Of a stretch of 12,272 nt of DNA, positions 6,644 to 12,272 are shown piece after piece (position 1 is the stretch's first letter; each line of letters starts with the position of its first letter). This stretch comes from Pseudomonadota bacterium (GTDB lineage: Bacteria > Desulfobacterota > Syntrophobacteria > Syntrophobacterales > Syntrophobacteraceae). The stretch covers positions 1 through 12,272 of the forward strand of contig JAEZXS010000083.1 of assembly GCA_023442755.1 (NCBI GenBank), in the 5' to 3' direction. The notes beneath the pieces were generated by a model, which searched no databases, was not told the DNA's origin, and saw only the letters and a program-made list of their open reading frames with translations. The position numbers and the translations under genes were made by a program.

Positions 6644-7461
6644 TGGAAGAAAAACAGCCGAAAAAAATAATCATAAAAAATGTAAAACACGTTCATGCCG
6701 GGCATCACGGGGGAAGCTGGAAAGTTGCCTATGCCGACTTCGTCACCGCGCTCATGGCCTTCTTCCTCCTAATGTGGCTGCTCAACATGACCTCCCAGGA
6801 GAAAAGGGCGGTTCTTGCCATGTATTTCCGGCATTTCAGCCTTTTCGAGAAAAGCGGCCAGTCTTTCATGCAAAACGGCGGCCTCAGGCCTGCCGGGGAA
6901 TATCATGGCGGGGACGAAGTCGTTGAAACGGGTGAGAACTCGAGCGGCGTAACGAATGATGAAATGGCCAGCAAGCTGATGACGGGCATAGATCAAAATG
7001 TCCAGGCCGGGAAGGATCAGGTCTATATTGCCGTTACCGATGAGGGGGTCCGCATTCAGATCGTGGACTCGGCGCAAAACCCCATCTTTGCTCCCGGAAG
7101 TGCTCAACCTACCGATACGGCCAAAAAACTGATCAGGGCAGTGGCGGGAATCCTGAAGAACTTTCCCAACGATATTGCCGTGGAAGGGCACACGGATTCT
7201 TCACCGGTTAAAAGCGAGCAGACTTCGAACTGGGAGCTGTCCGTAGCCCGGGCCTCTGCCGCAAGGCGCGAACTGGAAAACGGGGGGATAGATTCGGCCC
7301 GAATAGCAAGGGTGGTAGGCTTTGCCGACAGGGTCCCTTTTTTAAAGGAATATCCATCTGATTCGAGAAATCGACGGATTAGTATCCTGTTCATGAAGGG
7401 GAAAAAGTTAAAACCGGCCGAAAAACTCGACTGGCTGATTAAATCCCCGGAAAAGAAATAA
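6643..7461 (+). CDS. motB: Flagellar stator protein MotB (OmpA-like peptidoglycan-binding domain)
   Basis: A 272-residue stator anchor subunit. A short basic cytoplasmic tail (1-25) precedes one membrane segment (about 27-48). That segment contains the proton-accepting aspartate at residue 32 in YADFVTALMAFFLLMWLL, the same number as E. coli MotB. A plug-like stretch follows at about 50-66, then a flexible linker and an OmpA/MotB C domain (about 130-250) with EGHTDSSPV, LSVARASA and SRNRRISI blocks that bind peptidoglycan in the periplasm. Its ATG overlaps the motA stop in the sequence TAATG, so the two are translationally coupled and made in step. The gene ends 29 bases from the convergent peptidase gene with no clear terminator between them. 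Confidence 0.96.
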   Translation: MEEKQPKKIIIKNVKHVHAGHHGGSWKVAYADFVTALMAFFLLMWLLNMTSQEKRAVLAMYFRHFSLFEKSGQSFMQNGGLRPAGEYHGGDEVVETGENSSGVTNDEMASKLMTGIDQNVQAGKDQVYIAVTDEGVRIQIVDSAQNPIFAPGSAQPTDTAKKLIRAVAGILKNFPNDIAVEGHTDSSPVKSEQTSNWELSVARASAARRELENGGIDSARIARVVGFADRVPFLKEYPSDSRNRRISILFMKGKKLKPAEKLDWLIKSPEKK

Positions 7462-7490
7462 CCCTGCCGGCACAGCTCGATGCGAATAGA

Positions 7491-8867
7491 TCAGGCCGTG
7501 CCTGACATTTCATGGAAGAGCGCCGCAACGGTGCGGATTCCCTTGTAGAAGTCTTCGAGCGAGAACCGTTCGTTGGGTGAATGCGCCCCGTCGTCCGAAG
7601 TCCCCCAGCCGAGCAGGAGTATATTTTCCTGCCCCAGGTGCTTCTTGAAAAGATTCACGACGGGAATCGATCCCCCCTCCCTGATGAATACGGGCTTTTT
7701 GCCAAATCCTCTCTCTATTGCCCTTTCAGCCGCCTGCATGGCCGAACTGTTCCTGGGAACCAGCACGGGGCTGGCGCCGTGAAGGTCGGCTATCTCGATC
7801 GAGTAGCCGCGCGGGACGTTGGCATTCACGAAGTCTCTGAAGATCCGCTCTATTTCAGCCGGGTCCTGGTTCGGTACGAGACGCATGCTCACCTTTGCCC
7901 CGGCCTTTGCCGGAATGATGGTTTTGGCGCCTTCGCCCGAAAAGCCTCCCCAGATGCCGTTGATGTCGAGAGTCGGCCTGGCCGTGCGGCGTTCTATAGG
8001 TGAGTATCCCGGCTCTCCCATCAATTGGGATACGCCGAGGTACTCCTTGAAGGCGGCCTCATCGAACGGCAGGGATGCCATTTCCTTTCTTTCCCGGGCC
8101 TCGAGCGGGAGCACCCGGTCGTAAAAACCGGGAAGAGCCACCGTGTCGTCGGCATTTTTCAACCTGGCCAGAATATTTATCAGGGTCTGCACCGGATTTT
8201 CGACAACTCCGCCGAATACGCCCGAATGCAGGTCGAAGCGCGGTCCGCGAATATCCACCTGAAAGTAGCACAGACCTCTCAAGCCGTAGGTGATGGCGGG
8301 GATGCCGCGCGCAAACTGTGATGTGTCGGAGATCGCAACCGCATCGGCGGCCAGCAGTTCTTTGTGATCCGTCAGAAATTTCTCCAGATTGAGACTTCCT
8401 ATTTCCTCCTCGCCTTCAACGAGAAATTTCAAATTGATCGGGAGTCTTTCGCCCGAGGCCAGATAAGCTTCGATGGCCTTCAGGTACGTGAAGAACTGTC
8501 CTTTGTCGTCTGTTGCTCCACGAGCGTATATGTACCCATCTCGGATATCGGGAGAAAACGGGGGTGTCAGCCATTCGTCCAGGGGATCGGGAGGCTGGAC
8601 GTCGTAGTGCCCGTAAATGAGCAGGACCGGAGCGCCGGGTACGTGAGGGGACTGTGCGAAAATAATGGGGTGGCGTGCGGTCTGATATAGCCGGCCCTCG
8701 ACGCCGAACTTACCCATTTGCTCCAGGATCCACCGGGCGGCCTTACGAATGTCGTCCTGATTGGCGCTGAGAGTACTGACGCTGGGAATTTTCAGAAACT
8801 CGGCAAGTTCCAGGGAAAACCTTTCGCGATTCTCATCAATGAATGCATATATGCGATCAGAAAACAT
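7491..8867 (-). CDS. M20 family metallopeptidase (CNDP/carnosinase-like dipeptidase)
   Basis: A 458-residue di-zinc peptidase. Metal and catalytic residues are all present. The block YGHYDVQP gives H87 and D89, ARGATDDKG gives the bridging D120, EGEEEIGS gives the general base E154 and metal ligand E155, DTSQF gives D181, and DDGAHSPNE gives H429. The inserted dimerisation domain (about 195-370) contains LHSG (213-216) with its conserved His. Length and motif spacing fit the M20 CNDP/peptidase V-like group that cleaves dipeptides or related amide bonds in the cytoplasm; no signal peptide is seen. The start at 8867 is set by GGAGGAA three bases upstream (8871-8877). The frame is open to 8939 but nothing upstream favours an earlier start. 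The gene converges on motB and diverges from the FemAB-like gene; it appears to stand alone. Confidence 0.92.
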   Translation of the reverse strand: MFSDRIYAFIDENRERFSLELAEFLKIPSVSTLSANQDDIRKAARWILEQMGKFGVEGRLYQTARHPIIFAQSPHVPGAPVLLIYGHYDVQPPDPLDEWLTPPFSPDIRDGYIYARGATDDKGQFFTYLKAIEAYLASGERLPINLKFLVEGEEEIGSLNLEKFLTDHKELLAADAVAISDTSQFARGIPAITYGLRGLCYFQVDIRGPRFDLHSGVFGGVVENPVQTLINILARLKNADDTVALPGFYDRVLPLEARERKEMASLPFDEAAFKEYLGVSQLMGEPGYSPIERRTARPTLDINGIWGGFSGEGAKTIIPAKAGAKVSMRLVPNQDPAEIERIFRDFVNANVPRGYSIEIADLHGASPVLVPRNSSAMQAAERAIERGFGKKPVFIREGGSIPVVNLFKKHLGQENILLLGWGTSDDGAHSPNERFSLEDFYKGIRTVAALFHEMSGTA

Positions 8868-8872
8868 CGATT

Positions 8873-8922
8873 CCTCCGGAGGTAATTTTCCAAAATTTGT
8901 TCCTCGCCTCCTTGCAGGCGAG
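8873..8922 (-). promoter_or_regulatory. Leader structure of the peptidase gene: hairpin plus SD palindrome
   Basis: On the minus strand, CTCGCCT (8922-8916) and AGGCGAG (8909-8903) form a perfect seven-base stem with a six-base loop. AAGGAGG lies across its loop and 3' arm. Thirty bases later the peptidase SD, GGAGG (8877-8873), is the second half of a perfect palindrome CCTCCGGAGG (8882-8873). The CCTCC could mask the SD of a neighbouring transcript or pair with the upstream AAGGAGG instead. This suggests possible translational control; the structures are seen, the function is inference. Confidence 0.35.
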
Positions 8923-8949
8923 AAGGGCGAGTCTAACATGATCTGTGGT

Positions 8950-8979
8950 AAAATATTCTTTCAGAAAAGCCGGGTTCAA
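8950..8979 (-). promoter_or_regulatory. Weak candidate promoter for the peptidase gene
   Basis: On the minus strand, TTGAAC (8979-8974) is followed after 18 bases by TATTTT (8955-8950), each matching consensus at four of six positions. Transcription would begin about 75-80 bases before the start codon and include the leader hairpin at 8903-8922. The match is weak. Confidence 0.2.
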
Positions 8980-9133
8980 AGCAGCCGGTCCTAAACTAGA
9001 TTCAAATTTATGTTTTTTCAACAGTTTGGAGAAACTTCCTTTGAAAATGGGATAAAATCCGCGGAGGATATCGTCTTGTGCGCCGGATGATTGTTAGATT
9101 TATGAGTATGGAAAGAATGAATGGAGCGGACAG

Positions 9134-10255
9134 GTGGTGGGAAACCGGGTGAGAATACTTTCAGGCATAGAAGAAATAGCACGGGAGGATTGGAATGCGC
9201 TCGCTCTGCACGGCGCACCGATTCTGGACTGGGAATATATCTGCGCCCTGGAAAAGTCCGGCTCGGTATCCCAGGAAAAGGGGTACAGACCGTCTCATAT
9301 GGCCGTCTATGACGGCTCACGGCCTGTGTTGATCGCTCCGCTCTATGAACGCGACCGCGCATGGGTCGAATTCGGCGACGGAGGGCTGATAGAGTTTCTG
9401 ACGGAATTGACCGGGCTGCCCTTTCACTCGGGCCTCGTAGGAAGCATTCCGTTTACACCGATTCCCGGATATGACTTTCTTCACTCCAATGACAACCCCG
9501 ATCTCCTGAAGGCATATCGTTACCTGCTGCGGCAAATAGACGAGTTGTGCACGGACCGTGGGCTGTCCACAAGCCGTATCTATTTCGTCGCGCCGGATTC
9601 GCCGCTGCATGCGGTCCTTTCTGAAAACGGATATACCTCCTTGACAAGCGTCCACCTGCAGTGGCTCAATCGCGGGTACCACAGTTTCGAAGACTACCTG
9701 GGTACGTTCAAATCCAGCCGGCGAACTAAAATCAAAAGGGAATGGCGCTCCGTACACGACCAGGGGATCGAACTCGAATGGGTCAAAGGGACGGAAGCTA
9801 CCGAAGCCCACTATGAAGATATGCATCTGCTCTACCGGCGCACATGGACAAAACACATGGGCTTCGGCATACGGCCTTTCCTGAACCAGTCCTTTTTTAA
9901 GATGCTGGGAGAAAACTTCAGGCACAGGAGCAGCTTTTCGGTATCCTCGATGCGGGGGAAGCCCGTCGCTATGGCGCTCTTCTACCATAAAAGGGATACC
10001 ATGTACGGAAGGTACTGGGGCTGTTTTCGCGAAATGCCCTTCCTGCACTTCGCAACCTGTTACTACTTTCCGATCGCTTATGGAATCAGCAACGGCATCA
10101 GATCGATGGACCCGGGGTTTGGCGGCGAACACAAATACATACGGGGGTTTGAATCGTCGCCGGTCTCTCATTACATCAAATTCTACGATGAAAAACAGCG
10201 CAGAATAGCTCACGCGGTTCTCGAACAGATGCGCGACCAGCTGGTCTTAAAATGA
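9134..10255 (+). CDS. FemAB/GNAT-like protein of the COG3146 (peptidoglycan biosynthesis/recognition) family
   Basis: A 373-residue protein with two acyltransferase-like halves. The diagnostic block is MDPGFGGEHKYIRGF (325-339), which matches the family pattern P-G-x-x-G-E-H-K-x-x-R-G-F. SSRRTKIKREWR (194-205) is the second conserved block. Family members are thought to be amidating or acylating enzymes related to FemAB and GNAT, but no reaction is firmly established, so substrate and partner are open. The start is GTG at 9134, with GGAG seven bases before it. An in-frame stop at 9095 rules out any distant start, and the nearby ATG codons (9102, 9108, 9117, 9121) are all in other frames. No signal peptide or membrane segment is apparent, so it should be cytoplasmic. 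It stands alone, followed by a hairpin cluster at 10261. Confidence 0.85.
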   Translation: MVGNRVRILSGIEEIAREDWNALALHGAPILDWEYICALEKSGSVSQEKGYRPSHMAVYDGSRPVLIAPLYERDRAWVEFGDGGLIEFLTELTGLPFHSGLVGSIPFTPIPGYDFLHSNDNPDLLKAYRYLLRQIDELCTDRGLSTSRIYFVAPDSPLHAVLSENGYTSLTSVHLQWLNRGYHSFEDYLGTFKSSRRTKIKREWRSVHDQGIELEWVKGTEATEAHYEDMHLLYRRTWTKHMGFGIRPFLNQSFFKMLGENFRHRSSFSVSSMRGKPVAMALFYHKRDTMYGRYWGCFREMPFLHFATCYYFPIAYGISNGIRSMDPGFGGEHKYIRGFESSPVSHYIKFYDEKQRRIAHAVLEQMRDQLVLK

Positions 10256-10260
10256 AATTG

Positions 10261-10304
10261 CCCCGCGCCTTGAGTGGCGCGGGGCTGCAGCCTGCCGTCA
10301 GGCT
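10261..10304. terminator. Hairpin cluster between convergent genes, probable bidirectional terminator
   Basis: CCCCGCGCC (10261-10269) and GGCGCGGGG (10276-10284) form a nine-base perfect stem with a six-base loop. AGCCTG (10289-10294) and CAGGCT (10299-10304) form a second stem. There is no strong T-run on the plus side. On the minus side the first stem is followed by a moderately T-rich stretch. The position between two converging gene ends supports a terminator role in both directions. Confidence 0.65.
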
Positions 10305-10309
10305 TCTCT

Positions 10310-11833
10310 CTAATACTCGTAGGCTCCCATATCCAATACCTGGTTTGCCGGTCTGGCCTTTGCGCCTTTATCCAGAGTTACCTTCATGCCGAAGACGCTG
10401 TTCGTGCCTGTGTCGATACAGGGAGAATCGCCCTGCAGGCGGAAGTCTCCGTTTGCTGCATCAACGAACCTGGGATCGGCATCGATATTTCCCGCCTTTG
10501 GAAGACCGCCTTTTACATCCGAGTAGGTGATTGCCAGCATCGTCTTTGGCGTCTTGAATCCTGCCGAATTTCCCCAGAAGATGCAGTTGCGCGCGAAAAC
10601 GTTGGACTGGCCGGATATCCATGCATCCGTAGTATCTGCGAAGGTCGAGTTGACGATGTGGAGGTAAGGGGATGCGCTCTGGTTAAATATGGTGCCGCCG
10701 GCAGCTGTTTTTGCCTTGTTTCCCTGGAAGGTGCTGTTCAGTATCCTTGGCGCGCTTCCCTGAATGGCTATCGCCGATCCTTTTGTGACTGCCGTATTTT
10801 GGTCGATAGTGCAACTGCTAATCCGGACCTCGGATGGATTGGGTATCAGAAGGCCTCCTCCCCCCAATCCTCCAAGCGAACTGTTGGAAGATATGACGCT
10901 GTTCTCGATGAAGGCAACGACGCTCCTGCTCGTATCTTCAGAGGCGGCGGCAAACGCGATTCCCCCGCCTTCCAGTTGGGCCGTATTCCCGGAGATGATA
11001 CTGTTGGCAATGTATGCTCCATTGGGTTGGCCGGACATGGCATAAATACCGCCACCAACCTGCGCTTTATTGCCGGTGATTGTGCAATGGTTGAGCTTGG
11101 TGCCTCCGGTGGTGAATCCAAGATAGATGCCTCCGCCCTGCACCGGGCCCGGACCGTTTCCGGTAATAGTGCACTGGCGAATGATGGGGGCCGATTTGTC
11201 GGCAAATATTCCTCCTCCGGAGCTTGCGGAATTAGCGGAAATGGTGCCTCCCTGTATTGTGGGGGCGGCATTGTATATATAGATTCCCCCGCCCGCTCCA
11301 AGCGTGGAGTTTCCCGATATGTTGCAGGATATGATTTTCGGGTTTCCGTTTATTATGGTCATGCCGCCTCCGGGAGCGTATTTCATGAACTGATCGGTGC
11401 CGGCAGCGCACTTGGTAATAATGCAATTCTGGATAGTGGGGGAGGATGAGCAGAAGATGCCCCTGCCGCCATTGTAGTCAGCCGCCCCGTTAATGATCTT
11501 GAAACCGGAAATTACGGTCATGAATGTCTCACCCGAATGGATGTAGAACCCGCGCCCTTGTTTCTGTGCGTCTATGATGCATTTCGAGGGTCCTGTTTCT
11601 GCTTTCAGGGTCAAAACCTTCCCTTTGAGTTCGATGTTGTAGTTTCCCGGTCCGGTGTAAGTCCCGTCGCGGACAATGACAACATCACCCTGGGCTGCGG
11701 CGTCGATTCCCGCCTGAATGGTTTGGTATGCCTCCATCGGGCCGACATACAGGGTGGCGGCATTGGCGGAAGTCAGCAGGAAGAAAACAAAGAGGGAAGG
11801 GACAAGGCACCGGAAACTCATAGATGCTGGCAT
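10310..11833 (-). CDS. Secreted right-handed parallel beta-helix protein with choice-of-anchor Q-like C-terminus
   Basis: A 507-residue exported protein. Residues 1-25 form a signal peptide with hydrophobic core LVPSLFVFFLL and an A-N-A cleavage motif (A23-A25). Residues 26-80 hold the entry motif YQTIQAGIDAAAQGDVVIV and DGTY, typical of pectate-lyase-like folds. From about 105 to 400 come repeated coils of 20-30 residues of the type ITGN...GGGIY; GGG-type turns occur near 155, 181, 206, 233, 260, 289 and 324. The C-terminus has DADPRFVD, FRLQGDSPCIDTGTN and the end DMGAYEY, as in choice-of-anchor Q proteins. No catalytic acid cluster of a known polysaccharide lyase was recognised, so it may bind carbohydrate or be an adhesin-like surface protein. 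AGGAGG five bases before the ATG (11839-11844) supports the start. No sorting or secretion partner genes are adjacent. Confidence 0.88.
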   Translation of the reverse strand: MPASMSFRCLVPSLFVFFLLTSANAATLYVGPMEAYQTIQAGIDAAAQGDVVIVRDGTYTGPGNYNIELKGKVLTLKAETGPSKCIIDAQKQGRGFYIHSGETFMTVISGFKIINGAADYNGGRGIFCSSSPTIQNCIITKCAAGTDQFMKYAPGGGMTIINGNPKIISCNISGNSTLGAGGGIYIYNAAPTIQGGTISANSASSGGGIFADKSAPIIRQCTITGNGPGPVQGGGIYLGFTTGGTKLNHCTITGNKAQVGGGIYAMSGQPNGAYIANSIISGNTAQLEGGGIAFAAASEDTSRSVVAFIENSVISSNSSLGGLGGGGLLIPNPSEVRISSCTIDQNTAVTKGSAIAIQGSAPRILNSTFQGNKAKTAAGGTIFNQSASPYLHIVNSTFADTTDAWISGQSNVFARNCIFWGNSAGFKTPKTMLAITYSDVKGGLPKAGNIDADPRFVDAANGDFRLQGDSPCIDTGTNSVFGMKVTLDKGAKARPANQVLDMGAYEY

Positions 11834-11873
11834 GAGGACCTCCTATCAGTATGGCTATTAACTTCGAACAGGC

Positions 11874-11887
11874 GTGATTTGTGTCAC
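11874..11887. promoter_or_regulatory. CRP/FNR-family-like operator upstream of the beta-helix gene
   Basis: GTGA-TTTGTG-TCAC is an exact match to the symmetric core of the CRP site (GTGA-N6-TCAC). The outermost T and A of the full consensus are not kept. It lies about 40 bases before the start codon at 11833, close enough to affect transcription of that gene. Which Crp/Fnr-type regulator would bind, and whether it activates or represses, cannot be told. Confidence 0.35.
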
Positions 11888-12123
11888 TGGCACTGCTATG
11901 GGAGTATTAAGTGACTGAAATATAGATATATTCCATGATCTACTGCTTTTGCCGTGATAGTTCGCGTATGCTGAATGAATTAATCACTTCAGACAGTATG
12001 TCAATACTTGTGAGGATGAATACAGAAGAAGATATTGAGATTCCGGACAGTTCCGTAAGTAATCCATGTACTGAAGGCATACCTGGGCTCATTGAATTCG
12101 GGAATCCAAGGATCTTTCACGGT

Positions 12124-12152
12124 TCCGGATACTGACTTGGACAAGATCCGGA
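12124..12152. repeat. Inverted repeat, hairpin with T-rich tail
   Basis: TCCGGAT (12124-12130) and ATCCGGA (12146-12152) are perfect complements separated by 15 bases and followed by TTCTTTA. It could be a weak terminator for plus-strand transcription or a protein site. The long loop and imperfect T-run keep confidence low. Confidence 0.3.
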
Positions 12153-12272
12153 TTCTTTATTGATAAATCTGTCACACCTGATTGTAAGTAGTTGACGTGA
12201 TATTTTGAGCTATGTAGACAAAAATGTCCTAATCCATCCTTTGTAGATACTCCTTCCTATCTCTCTACGAAT

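Larger units (their letters stand above)
11834..12272. other. Intergenic region upstream of the beta-helix gene, no convincing gene
   Basis: This AT-richer stretch has only short frames. The longest plausible one, 11935-12135 on the plus strand, lacks a ribosome site and any recognised motif. It holds a CRP-like palindrome at 11874-11887 and an inverted repeat TCCGGAT/ATCCGGA at 12124-12152. An isolated TTGACG lies at 12192-12197 without a good -10 partner. The promoter of the beta-helix gene should lie in its left part, but no clear -35/-10 pair was found. Confidence 0.6.

Noticed and set aside
7491..7505. Hairpin TCAGGC/GCCTGA at the end of the peptidase gene as a terminator
   Set aside because: The stem is short, has a three-base loop, overlaps the stop codon and has no T-run on either side.
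9317..10213. Minus-strand open frame of 298 codons
   Set aside because: It is antisense to the COG3146 gene, which carries the conserved GEHK..RGF block in the plus frame.
10274..11449. Long plus-strand open frame of 391 codons
   Set aside because: It lies fully antisense to the beta-helix gene, which has a signal peptide, repeats and a good SD. The plus-strand product is low-complexity and unrecognisable.
11935..12135. Plus-strand open frame of 66 codons near the right edge
   Set aside because: No SD precedes it and the product has no recognisable feature.

Overview
The window looks like chromosomal DNA of a motile, Gram-negative, probably anaerobic bacterium of the former Deltaproteobacteria (Syntrophobacterales/Desulfobacterota type). 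That is inferred from paired glutaconate-type CoA-transferase genes, a flagellar stator operon with a PilZ protein, a secreted parallel beta-helix protein, purine-rich Shine-Dalgarno (SD) sites and fairly GC-rich coding DNA. No rRNA, tRNA, CRISPR array, intact transposon or phage gene was seen.

Left part (1-5030): two paralogous class I CoA-transferases are encoded back to back. On the minus strand, subunit A (2343-1387) and subunit B (1372-551) are followed by a universal stress protein gene that runs off the left edge. On the plus strand, a second A subunit (3230-4222) and B subunit (4257-5030) form another operon, ended by a strong rho-independent terminator (5081-5107). Both B subunits keep the glutamate that carries the CoA thioester in glutaconate CoA-transferase, so both are probably active. 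They differ around the substrate pocket and probably use different carboxylic acids. The 886-bp gap between the operons has an AT-rich half and a GC-rich half with short GTCCC/GGGAC hairpins.

Middle part (5229-7461): a tight pilZ-motA-motB operon. MotA and MotB carry the key torque and proton-channel residues at the same positions as in E. coli. The PilZ protein has both c-di-GMP-binding motifs but an unusual helical insertion between them. Its position suggests that c-di-GMP acts directly on the stator.

Right part (7491-12272): a minus-strand M20 metallopeptidase gene converges on motB and has an interesting leader with nested SD pairings. Divergent from it is a GTG-started gene of the COG3146 (FemAB/GNAT-like) family. 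A hairpin cluster separates that gene from a convergent gene for a secreted beta-helix protein whose C-terminus resembles a choice-of-anchor module. A CRP-like palindrome lies just upstream of the beta-helix gene. The last 400 bases hold no convincing gene.

Most of the window is recognisable chromosomal content. The items most worth a second look are the PilZ architecture beside motAB, the divergence of the two CoA-transferases, and the peptidase leader.
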